Shown: in pieces, positions 28,692-42,216 of the stretch
How the letters are laid out: the number at the start of each line of letters is the position of its first letter
Position numbering within the stretch: position 1 is the stretch's first letter
Assembly: GCA_003568945.1 (NCBI GenBank)
Contig: BDIP01000012.1
Coordinates: forward strand, 4,969-48,186
Origin: Kipferlia bialata
Lineage: Eukaryota; Fornicata
Direction of reading: 5' to 3'
DNA length: 43,218 nucleotides
The notes under the pieces: generated by a model
Told to the model about the DNA's origin: nothing
Seen by the model: only the letters and a program-made list of their open reading frames with translations
Databases searched by the model: none
Program-made: the position numbers and the translations under genes

Positions 28692-30836
28692 TGGACAGCT
28701 TCCGCAGAAACACTGGAAATAGGAAGAGCACATCTCCATGTGGATAGTATAATATACCACAATATATATATACCTCTTCTTCTGTGGTCTAGTGTACCCA
28801 ACAAACCGGGGCAGGGGCTCAGCAGCAGAGATACTCTCTGTCTCTCTCTCTCCCTCTGTCTCTGTCTCTCCCTCTGCCTTGGTCTCTCTCTCTCCCTCTG
28901 TCTCACTGCCCACAGTACCTATAGTACCCATAGTTCCTATAGTGCCAGCTATAGTGGAGCTACTGGCCTTAGCCACAGCAGCAGATAGTACACTCTCGCA
29001 TGTCTCTGCACCAGAGGTGGGTTGACACAGGTCTCTAGGCACAACGGGGAGACCAGTAGAAGCCTGAGAGGGTGAGATATGTATGATACAAACCATACAC
29101 AGTGCAACGGCGTCAATTACTGCGGCATCACCAATACCGTAGGTAGAGAAGGAGAGAGAGAGAGAGAGAGAGAGAGACGGTACCTCAAATGCCACAAGGA
29201 GTCCGGCATCGCTGAGCAACTTCTCGACATGGTCATCGGTGGAGAGGCCTAGAGGTCAAACAGGAAGATATACACATTCACACATAGTTACCATCATACA
29301 TATCCATACATAATTATGACATAATGCATATACATTTGCATACCTGCCATGCTACCGTTAGTGTGCACCAGTGAGTCCGATGGGTAGGACACCTCGTTGA
29401 ACAGATAGTCAAAGGTGCCTGGGGGTCAGTGTTTCTTGGTGAATACTAGTGACTACATATAGTTGTAAATACATCAGTAGTGTCTCAACAAATACTATAT
29501 TAATTATATAATAATACGCATCATAGAGAGCACTATGATAGAGTCCACCGTACCAGGTGGCTCATCGGCCAGTCTACTGGCGGCATCGCAAGTCTCTCTG
29601 TCCTCTCTTTCCTCGCTGTCCTGGTCTGCCACTAAGGCTCCATGTGTATCTACCGACAGTCTCGTCATGCAGCGCAGTCTCTCCTGAATACCGCTGAAGT
29701 TAGTATACTTAGTGTATAGAGTTCGTATACTTAGCATATATAGATGGTATTAAACAAATATGTTATTCAGACAGTCTCGTCATGCAGCGCAGTCTCTCTT
29801 GAATACCACTATGGTTAATAGTATATGTATAGAGACGTGATAAAACATATATGTTATACAGACAGTCTCGTCATGCAGCGAAGTCTCTCCTGAATACCGC
29901 TGGTGTGAATGGTTGGTGTAAATACAATTTGAACTTCTAAATATACTAAGATATACCTAGCCAGCGTGGATGTCCATGTGACCAGGCCATTCAGTTGTGT
30001 GCACATGCACCTATGGGCAGCCAGTCTCTCAGTCTGGAGCTGCTGGGGGTTAGATACAAATTATACAATATGAATGTACATAAATACATAAATTACTCCT
30101 GAACTACTATATATGGGCAGCAAGTCTCTCGGTCTGCAGTTGCTGAGGGGTTAGATGATAATTACCATTACAATTATTGTTACAAAATTCAGCATACAGT
30201 CTTGACCTATACCACAACTAATACAGGCAACACATTCCAAGAGCCTGCAGTACCTCTGCGGCACTGACAAAAACCCACCATATAGTATGCTACACTAGAA
30301 ATACTACTATATATACAGTATTTGTATATATACAAAATACTACTGTCCCACCTTGAGCACCTCTGCGGCACTTGAGACAAAGCCAGTGACCCTGACCTGG
30401 AGGGTGAGAGGATACATATACACTTACATACACAGTATAAACACATATTGACAGATATATACTATGTACACATCAATAATATGTATGCTAACACATATAT
30501 ACAATGTATATAAACATACTATATACATACCATGTCGAGGTGTGTGTCCGTGGGTATGTAGCACCCAGCAGATACATGAATCTATCAGTAATTTGTATGC
30601 TAACACATATACAATGTATATATACATGCATACCATATCCAAGTGTGTGTCCGTGGGTATGTAGCACCCAGCAGACAGAAGGGCATCGCAGTATGCAGTG
30701 AGAGCAGCGCCGCACTCCTGATATTTAGAGAGAGAGAGAGAGATATAGAGAGAGAGAGAGAGCATCGCAGTATGCAGTGAGGGCAGCGCCACACTCCTGA
30801 AGGTTAGGTATATATGGACATACCCATATACATATA

Positions 30837-30871
<35 letters not shown>

Positions 30872-31421
30872 TAGGCAGTCAGGGCGTCTCCACACTCCTA
30901 ATGAGGTATATAAGAAGATAGGAAGACAGAGGTGTTGCGGGGAGTATCCTACCTGCCACTGAGGCTCTGCCAAGTGTGCCTGTCCCAACAGTATATACAC
31001 ACTATATATATAGTATCTATCTATATATATATATTAATACGTATATAGTATATATCCGACCTGCCACTGAGGCTCTGCCCCCTGTGCCTGTCCCAGCAGT
31101 GTCTGGATCTGGACATACTGCTCGGGGGAGTAGATGCCAGCCATAAGGACCTAGAGGGTGAGATATTACTCCAATATACCTGGTATATTTGCTATGTATG
31201 TGTACTGTACGCTATACTATAATCAATATATATATGTGTGTACATACTGCTCAGGGGAGTAGATGCCAGCCATAAGAACCTGTGGTAAGACGCTATACTA
31301 TATTCAGTAACACACAAACCATAAGGCATTATGTATCGCTATACACAATGATACCTTGAACCTCTTCACTCTCTCTAGCACACATGCCACTGCAGCAGAC
31401 AGTATCTGTACATGGACGCCA

Positions 31422-31454
<33 letters not shown>

Positions 31455-31645
31455 GTCAGAGACTATACATAATATATACTCTATACCTCCTTGAACTTAT
31501 AAATATATAGACACTGTACCTGCTTGAACCTCCTGACTCTGTTAAGTACACATGTCACTGCAGCAGACAGTATCTGTACATGGGTGTCCCTGGACACTGA
31601 CAGGGCAGCATCGTACACTGTCTGCAGGGACTCCTAAGGGGTTAG

Positions 31646-31678
<33 letters not shown>

Positions 31679-31895
31679 GGAGAGGGACACTGACAGGGCA
31701 GCATCGTACACTGTCTGTAGACACTCCTAGAGGGTTAGATATATACATATAGAGATATAGAGAGAGCCAGAGAGAGCCAGAGAGAGACAGAGGGCGGCCT
31801 CGTACACGGTCTATATACCTTCGCATTGGTCAAGTGGGTGACCCCCCCTCCATAGTATGCAGTGTGGGGCAGAGACATACACATACACACACACG

Positions 31896-31930
<35 letters not shown>

Positions 31931-34100
31931 CAAGAAATATACACCATTACATTCGCATTGGTCAAGTGGGTGACCCCCCCCTCCATAGTATGCAGTGTGG
32001 GGCAGAGATAGGATGTATACATGTATATTTACATTGAGTGCATACAACGTAATATATATACCTTTGCATTGGTCAAGTGGGTGACCCCACCCCCATAGTA
32101 CGCAGTGTGTGGCAGAGATAGGATGAACGCCTGGTACTCCCTCAGCACCTCTGACTCCTCTACAAAGAGATCGGGGCGCAGACAGAGAGAGACAGAGGGT
32201 GGGGGGAGGTACACAGCGTTTGAAACGCTCGAAGCGTCTGAAGCGTCTGAAGAAACCTCTTTGAATGTGTTGAGTATGCTAGTGTATGAGGTGTGTCCTG
32301 TAAGCCTCTCTATGGCCTCAGGTGGTAGTGTGACTCTCTGGTTGAGTCTGGTGTCCATGACGTGTATCAGGGTGGAGTGGACTCGGAACATGTGGGGGAT
32401 GAGGAAGCTGGCATTGCCTGACGGTAAGTGATACACATACTCACGATATTTACTACTGATATACACAGTGTTGAGTCTTGATATATGGGGGATCAGGAAA
32501 ATGGCATTGCCTGCGGTGAGGAAATGTATGAGTATGCACCAGGTTCAATATCCTACTGTTATCCTTATTTGTATACATATGTACACACTTACCGAGCATC
32601 TGTGCAAAGTGTGGCAGCGTGATGTATATCTATATACATCCGATACTTCAATGTAGTGTTAATATATCTATCATATATATATATTCATACCCAGCATCTG
32701 TGCATAGTGTGGCAGACAGACTATGGTCAGCCTCTCCTCATTGGGGGAGTGCACTATGGGGCTGTGGGTGCATGTCCACTGGCTGAAGCACTTCATAAGG
32801 GCTCTGGGTATCAGAAGGTATTAGAAGGTATCGTATATATATGTAATTATAGAGAGAGAGAGAGATAGGGTGGGTGCATGTCCACTGGCTGAAGCACTTC
32901 ATAAGGGCCCTGAGTATAAGTATAGATATACATATGAATAGAGAGAGAGAGAGAGAGAGAGAGTAGGTGTGACTGTGGGTGCATGTCCACTGGCTGAAGC
33001 ACTTCATGAGGGCCCTGGGTATCAGTATTGACGTAGTATCATATACATATATTTTCATAGGTATATTGAGACACATGCCATACCTCAGTCCATGTCTCTT
33101 CTGCTTAGTGACATCCTCAGCAGAGTACTCGCCATCCACCCTCCACTCTCTCTCCCCCTCTCTCTCCCCCTCAGGTACCCTACTGGCTACCAGTGGTAGT
33201 CCATACACAGGGAACCTGGGTGTTACACTTATGAGAGAGTATATCTATAAATTCATATTTTAATATATATATATTTAATATATATATATATACATATCTA
33301 AATATACCCCACTGTCCACAAGGGATATACCCTACACTGGGAGCCTGGTGTGACACTATAACCATATGTATATATACACGTATAGCAGGGCCAGATCGTA
33401 TACAGGGAACCTCGTGTTACACGTATAAGAGAACACACATAAATATCAGTAGTCACTACAAGAAGTACTGTGTACCTAGCGTATGGCCCTATGGACACCT
33501 CTCCACTATAAATGTATATCTATATATATATGTATATGTGTTTGTATATTCGTATACATATTCATATATACCTAGCGTATGACAATACATATAGTTATGT
33601 GTACCTAGCGTACGGCCCTATTGACACTATGGGTGGTAGGCCAGGTGGGCCAGGGTTAACAACCTTCATGGAGTGGTTGCCCTGCAGTAAGACATCCATA
33701 TATATATACATTACTAGATAGACACTCCATACAGTGTATATATAGTAAGCATTGGGTATACACAAGATAGTGTGGGTATTGATGACCTTCAACCTTCATG
33801 GAGTGGTTGCCCTGCAGTTAGTATATATGCATAAATATACACAATTAGTTAGACACTCTATACATTGCGGTGAGAGACATCCACACACTCCCCTCCTCCA
33901 GCAATCAACAATATATACAAGTATATATATCTATACAAATACGCATATATGGAATATGTATATATATATATATGTATGTATATGATATATACCTGTACGT
34001 ATGGCCATATGGACTGCACCCCCTTCTCCAGTGTGGGTAAATGGCAGACGGCTTGGCAACCAGGAGCTGGACGCAGACATCATCCTGAGAGTCAATATAT

Positions 34101-34136
<36 letters not shown>

Positions 34137-34178
34137 TTGGCAACCAGGAGCTGGACGCACACATCGTCCTTGCGGTTA

Positions 34179-34215
<37 letters not shown>

Positions 34216-37200
34216 TGGCTTGGCCACCAGGAGCTTGAAGCAGACTTAATCCTGAGACTTTAGAGCATGTACCATGCCATCAAATTGTGACATCAATGTG
34301 TGTATGTCTAAGTATATTTACAGATCTATATAGTATGATAGAGCATACCTTCTTGATAGGAGGAGCAACGCTATCAAGGTTCAGACAGTGCGGTGTGATG
34401 AACCTTGATGCCAGCATCTGATCATATATTATACATATTATATTATATATATATATAATATAATAATACATTATATATAGTATATGTATATATGTATAGT
34501 ACCTTCTTTATAGGAGGTGCTACATCGTCAAGGTTGAGGCAGTGAGGTGTGATGAACCTTGATGCCAGCATCTGGTCTATCATGGCACACCAGGGCAGGG
34601 CATATTCTTCGCCATGACTAGCTAAGTGGTAAGTAACAATATACTACTCATCATGTAAACATACATATGTATATATACATGTATATATAATCATGGCACA
34701 CCAGGGGAGGGCATACTCCTCGCCATGGGATGCTAAGGTGAGATATAGTACTATATATATAATATACTGTATATATATATGTATATATACTATATATATA
34801 TATATATCTGATCAATTATGGCACACCAGGGGAGAGCGTACTCTTCCCCGTGCGAGGCTGAGGTAAGACATATATTTGTGATTGTGAGTGTATCCATTTG
34901 AGTGTATTACCTGGGAATGCCGCTGCCATGATACCAAGCATCTCTCTCCCTCTTTCTCTCTCTCCCCTCATATCCCTCATATATATATATATATACCATA
35001 TGATATATATAAAATACCTAAGAAGGACGTCGCCATAATATCCAGCATCCTCAGCAGCCTCCTCGCCTTCTCCTTGACCTCCCCTAGGACCTGGCTCCTG
35101 ACAGCAGCTCTATCGACCTTGAGACTCTGAGGGGTGAGTGGAAGTACACACGCATACATACATATAAGAGAGGTTGAGAGAAAGGAGATCAATGGCCACA
35201 GCTCTATCGATGTTTAGGCTCTGAGGGTAAGAGCAATGTGTATCTGTATACTAATACATGTGTGTCTACAAGTACATGTGTATAGAGAGGGCAGATATAT
35301 GGATATGGACACCAGCGCTGCCGATATTGAGGCTCTGCTTGGTAAGCAGCCGAGATAATGAGAGTATACACTGAGGCTTACTCAATATATATATATATAT
35401 ATATATCTCTATATTAATCTAACTCTTCATATTCTACTAACCTGGATCTTGCCGGGTCTAGACTTGCCACTGACCAGCTGTCTCATCTGCCTCCTCTCCA
35501 TAGACAGAGAGATGGCATCGACACGGGCATCGATGTTCTACAATAAGGGTCTAGAGAGAGAGAGAGAGAGAGATGGCATCAACACGGGCATCGATGTTCT
35601 ATTATGAGATATAAATTAATGTATATGTATGCATACATAGAGCGAGGGGAGGGGGGAGATGGCATCACCACGGCATCGATGTTCTATGATAAGGGTCTAG
35701 AGAGAGAGAGAGAGATGCCATCAACACGGGCATCGATGTTCTATGATAAGGGTCTAGAGAGAGAGAGAGAGAGAGAGCGAAATGGCATCAACTCGGGCAT
35801 CAATCTTCGGTAGCTATGGAAATTCCCTACAAAGTAGAAGAGAGTTATCAACATCAGTACCTCTCCCAGACTGACACTGAAGCACTTGTGGATGCCCTCC
35901 CTGACCACATCCTCCAGAATGGCATGGAAGGTGGTCTCAGTCCTGGAATTAGCAGACATGTATATTATACAGTGTATAGTATATATAGTATACAGTATAT
36001 AGTATACAGTATATTTGTATGTGAGAAATTTATGTATATCTGACCACATCCTCCAGGATGGCATGGAAGGTGGTCTCGGTCCTGGAATTAGCATACAATA
36101 CGTATATATAACAATACTGTGTAGTATATACATAGAGTATAGGGCATATTTGATATATATAGAGTATCTGACCACATCCTCCAGGATGGTATGGAAGGTG
36201 GCTTCAGTCCTACAGTCAGTGAAATAGTATACACTGTATAGGATATATACACATAGAGCATAGGATATGTATGATGTATATATATACTCAGAATACATCC
36301 TCCAGGATGGCTTGGAAGGTGGTCTCGGTCCTGAAATTTGCATGTATATATACATAGGACATCGATACAGTATATATATGACAGCATGACATAGGAATAC
36401 ATCCAATCAAATCTCCAGACACAATCCATGTCAATCCCATTGAAACATTCGATACTACATACACATCTTAGTATATCATGCGTCTATGAGTATTCCCTTG
36501 TGATTCAACAAATTGACATTATGGTATACCTATACACTATACACACCTTGCATTGACGTCCAGACACTCATCCATGTCAATCTTACAAATATTTATACTT
36601 GGGATATCATCATACACCCTCAATGATAAGTAGTATGTCATGTATACTGATTGACACTTGTAAACACTATATTGATACCTTGCATTGACGTCCAGACACT
36701 CATCCATGTCAATATCTTAGAGAAACACAATATATTCATATATTATACATATATGTATAACTATACATAAAAGAAAACACTATATATATGTACTCAACTA
36801 TATATATATATATATATACCTAGCATTCACATCCAGACACTCGTCCATGTCAATCTCCTTGAGGCCAGACTCGATGGGGTCTATGACTAGGTGCCTGACA
36901 TCCTTGGACAGCTCAAACCTGGCAACCTATCTGTGAGTATTCCTGTAAATACTACTACATTTAGAATGCTAATATACTATTGCATGAAATATTTATGGTG
37001 CCTGACATCCTTAGACAGCTCAAATCTAGCGACCTAGGGACTAACAGTGATAATACTAGATATTTACTATACTAGTAATCGCTTGAGATTATAAATAGAA
37101 AATCATGGGTGTGGGTACTGGTAATGAACATGCCACTACAATACTGCAACATAGTGAATATATACTGTGACTATATGCTAGACACTATCATCAACGCATA

Positions 37201-40200
37201 CCTTGAACATGTCCTCCAGGGCCTGGGGGTTCATGGTGGCACTCTGGGTGTAAGAGAGACAACATAAATATACTCATGTCAGAGTACATTGAGTAGAAAT
37301 AGTATAGTGAGAACTCAATATATATACATATATGCACTCTATATGCACTATGTACCTGAGGAGTGATGGCTAGGAACACCTTCCCGACATCTGCCAGGGT
37401 GGACTGGTACTCCAGTATCCTGGGGCCATAGGTTGGGTCCAAGATCTTGAATTAGGAGACATCCATATAGAGAGAGAGAGACAGAAGAGAGAGAGATAGA
37501 GAGAGAGACAGAAGAGAGAGAGATAAGCATAGGCATCCTGATATAAGGGTGTAGGGAGAAAGAGAGAGAGAGAAAGAGAGAGTATCCTGGTGGCATAGGC
37601 ATCCTGATATAAGGGTGTAGAGATAGAGAGAGATAGAGAGAATCGTGGCACACATATATTCAAATAGCCCCCCCCCCCCCCTCACCTTGGGGTTATGTCT
37701 GATACCCGACATCAAATACATTATCACATTCAGATATATTATGGTTGGCACATAAGCAGATACCTAAAGATGTAAGTAAATGTACATTATATTTACTATA
37801 AGTCCCTCTCCTTGGGGTTGTGTGAGACCAGAGAGTGTCTGTGAATATATACACAGACATGCATATATATACACTATATAGAAATATGCTCTCACCTTTG
37901 GGTTGTGTCTGATGCCCGACTGGCTGGATGATCTAACGGAGAGGAAGGAACCCTGGTATTAAGGGTGTAGAGAGAGAGAGAGGGGGAGGGAGACAATCTA
38001 AAAGACAGGAGCCCTGGGGTTGAGGAATAGAGGGGGAAGAGGGAGAGGCCAAACAAACCCAACCAATACATATGTATGTACAAATTCACACGTGACGTGT
38101 ATATCACACCTTAATCTCCTTGACCACATCTGGTGATAGCACACTCTCTAGCTCAGAGAGAGACACTCTAGAAGTCACTCTAGATACACAGGCTGGCTCA
38201 GCACTAGTATCTACACCATCACTTGAGGTAGAGGATGGGCGAGACACCCTCTCGACACCCTCCAGGGGCAGCAGTCCGGCACTAGATGCTATCCTCTGCA
38301 TGCTGTCTCTGACCCTAGCATCATAGGCCCTAGAGACATCATCTTGGGGGTCGGAACTGTCACCCTTAGAGGGCAGGGAGAGAGAGAGAATGGAGGTATC
38401 CAGAGGTGTGGCTGGGCTACTCCTCCCACCCTTGGCGATGCTCTTTGTCAGGCTCTCCCTCTCTCTCTCCGTCTCTCTCTTGCTCTTGGTGCTTGATAGC
38501 ATCTCGACTGTACGGTTGAGGGAGAAGAGTCTATCCTTGGACTCCTCAGCCCTTGGATTAGTGTATATAGCGATATATTATATGTACTATATATGCAACA
38601 GTGATACATGATGATACTATATGATAGAGAGAGAGATTACATGTACAGAGGACAGCCTGTCCTTGGACTCCTCAGCCCTTGGGTTAGTGTATATAGCGAT
38701 ATATAATATATACTATATATGCAAGAGTGATTATTAATAGATAGAGAGAGAGAAAGTCCTGTCCTTGGACTCCTCGGCCCTAATATGAGAGTATGAAGCG
38801 ATATATGTGCAATGTGGATATGTATATAGAGAGAGAAATAGTATGTAGAGAGAGAGGACAGCCTGTCCTTGGACTCCTCAGCTCTGGAGTTAGTGTACAG
38901 ACACACATACACACACACACATATATATATATATAGACGATGTATATAGTAGCCTGCATACATACCTGTCTTCCTCTTGTCCTATTGCTGTGGCTATGCA
39001 CTCCACGACAGAGTCAAGCTGGGGGTCAGACATACACTAAATATATATAGTAAGTATGTATATGTATATATTAACACTAGTATCTATGAATGACATGTAT
39101 GCGTATATATATGCTCTCCACGACAGAGTCAAGCTGGGGGTCAGATATGTATACTTTTATAGTCATATAAATATATATATACATATTGAATAGTCAAGTA
39201 TACCTTCAAGACCTCCTCCAGGGGTATTGTGTCTGCCCCTCCCTCCCTGGCAGTGACAACGACACACGAGGAGTGGAGGGTATATACACCCTGGGGGTAA
39301 GTGGAGTGTACTATATAGTGCATAAAGACAGATGGAGAGAGAGCTACTTGGTAGTGACTACTAGATACAGGGGGTGCAAATTACAAATACATGGGGAGAT
39401 ATGGGGCATACGACAGTATTTATCACAGTTGATATTATTGGGGTATTAGTGAACTATACCTTGGTTGTGGCCACTTTGACCGTGCTCTCTGCATTGTATC
39501 TCTTCAACACCCTGCAGGCCCTCCATACATCAGTCTCACCCCTGTCCACGGTACAGTACCCCCACACACCCTCCCCATCCACACTCTCTCCACTGCTCAT
39601 GGAACCTAGGAGGTCTACAGTGCCTACAGTATCCACAGTATCCACAGTAGGTGTGTCTCCTCTAGCTGTGGTGGGGGGTCCCCTTGCTGTGTTGGGGAGA
39701 GTCCTGCAGGTGAGTGTATATATGCATATATAGGTAGGTATGTATACATACTATACCTGCGTAGGAACTGCTCCCGTGTGCATAGGTCTGTGTGGGAGAA
39801 CAGGGTGCTCAAGGAATGGTGAGGGGACTGATGGTGAGTACTAGATATACAAATAGAATATCATAAATGTGAAGAGGGACAGAGAGAGAAAGAGAGAGAA
39901 AGAACGTGGTATTTCTTCACCCGTGTGTTGATTCTGTACTGCTGTGACCCCCTGGGTGTATTGGTACATACACATGTATGCACATAACCACACCATATAT
40001 ATATAATATATAATATATAATACTGCGTCCCACCCTAGTGTTGATTCTGTACTGCTGTGACCCCCTGGGTGTGTTGGGTACACTCTGGGACAGGGACAGA
40101 GAGCCTGGCATAAGGGATAAGTAATATGCTAGGAACTCTGGTAGCTTAGAGTCACTCAGGAGAGCGATAGTAATGACAGTCATTATAGTACCTAGTAGAT

Positions 40201-41751
40201 ACTACCTACTATATATTGGTATCAAGAGTAGTGATAGTACCTAGTGGACCGGAGCCGGATGACCCCCCTGATAGCGACACGTCAACTACAGATACAATAT
40301 ATATCACATAGAGAATATATACATATTATTATATTGAGGAAAGTGACTGTACCTAGCGGTCCCGATCCAGATGAGCCTCCGGAGAGAGACACGTCTGCCA
40401 GTAGGTCAATCTCAGCAGAGAGGGCAGCAGAGACAGTGTTGCTGCCTAACATTACAATTGAGATGGTATAATAGCAGTATATGCAGATAATGTTGTATAC
40501 GATATGGTATATAGTATAGTATAGTATAATATATATCAGCCAGTAGGTCAATCTCGGCAGAGAGGGCGGCAGAGACAGTGTTACTGCCTTGTATCAGCAC
40601 ATGGAGGGTGTATATTGTACGATACAGGGAAGTATAGAATATGTACCAGCACAGATAGGGTGGCTGATACAGTGTTGCTCTTGCCTCACCTGGTATAGAC
40701 ACACACTCATCGCCCGAGGAGTCGTCACTCTCATCAACAACCTCTCTCTCTCTGTCTAGACCCTTACTCTCTCTCTCCCTCTCTCTCTCCCTCTCCCTCT
40801 CCATCTTGGCGAAGAACTTGGGCACTCTCAACCTGAGGGTAAGTACCATACTACTAATACTGATACAAATGGGTCTATCATATAAGCTAGTACATAAACA
40901 TATATATGATATAGACATCAAACATATATATATATGTATATAGGCACTGATATATATACCTCAGTGCCGAAGCAGGGGCAGGGATGTTATATTTACTGAT
41001 ATATACGCATGTGTACACACTATATATTAATATATATGGATGAATACTCAAATATATACACTGCAATATATACCTCAGTGCAGCAGCAGGGGCAGGAAGG
41101 ATGGAGCAGAAGGAGCGGTTGTTCCTAGCGACAGTCCTCTCTCTCTCCTTCTTCCCAGCCTCCCCTCCCTCTCTCTCTTGTACATGGGAGAGAATACTAG
41201 CAGGGAAGAGAGAGGAACCTCCGGATGTGCGGGTGGGCGAACCAGAGGGATCTCTCTCTCGCCCTCTCTCTCTCTCTCTGCCTATTGGCGCCAGCATCGA
41301 GAAGCTGCGTATTCCCTTCTTACCCTGGGTGTAAGCAAGAAAGACACTTCAGTACTGGATAGAGAATACAATTCTATCAGTATATGTACTGAGCTCCATA
41401 GCACCACCGCTGGTTGACATGGCTATCAAGAAATATAGGCTATCAATAGAGATGTGTATGTCTCATCTACTAGAAACATACCTTCTTAGCACCACCGCTA
41501 GTTGACATGGCTAGAAGGCTGTCCCTGAGACGGGAGGTGTCCTGGGGGGTAAGATCGAGAGAGAGAGAGAGAGAAAGAGGCCTCATGCATTAGTGTGAAT
41601 CTATGTCCATATACATATTGAGAGATGAAGGGGAAGGGGGGGGGGGCAGGTAGTGAATACCTCAAGCCCTAGGGGGATAGACACTTACAATTACGGAATA
41701 TAGACACACATCCAAACCATACACAGGTGTGTATATGCATATGTGTGTGTG

Positions 41752-41789
<38 letters not shown>

Positions 41790-42166
41790 CATATATCCAT
41801 ACCTGTGCCAGGTCGTCTCTCTCCCACTCCCTTGGGGTGACAAGGGAGGACTGTGGTGAAATATAGTATACTATGTATACATACAATATTGGAGAGAGAG
41901 AGAGAGAGAGAGAGAGAGATACCTTCCTAGGGGTGACAAGGGAGGACTGGGGTGAGTGAGTTAGTAATAGAACACACACACATATATACACATACACACA
42001 TACATATATACATAGATATAAATATACACATATATACAAATACGACTACATGCCTTAATAGGTTAGCATACTGTATGTACACACACACAATTATGTAATA
42101 ATATATACCTTGATAGGTGAGGGTGCCTCCAGGGCAGGCAGCACAGGGGAGGGCTGAGGGTAAGAG

Positions 42167-42216
<50 letters not shown>

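Noticed and set aside
37896-37932. 37-nt exon SSSQSGIRHNPK between exons 16 and 17
   Set aside because: It has splice sites but would break phase on both sides; better read as an end echo of exon 17.
41661-41668. Possible 8-nt microexon between good splice motifs
   Set aside because: Inclusion between two phase-0 exons would shift the frame, and 8 nt is not supported by an echo.
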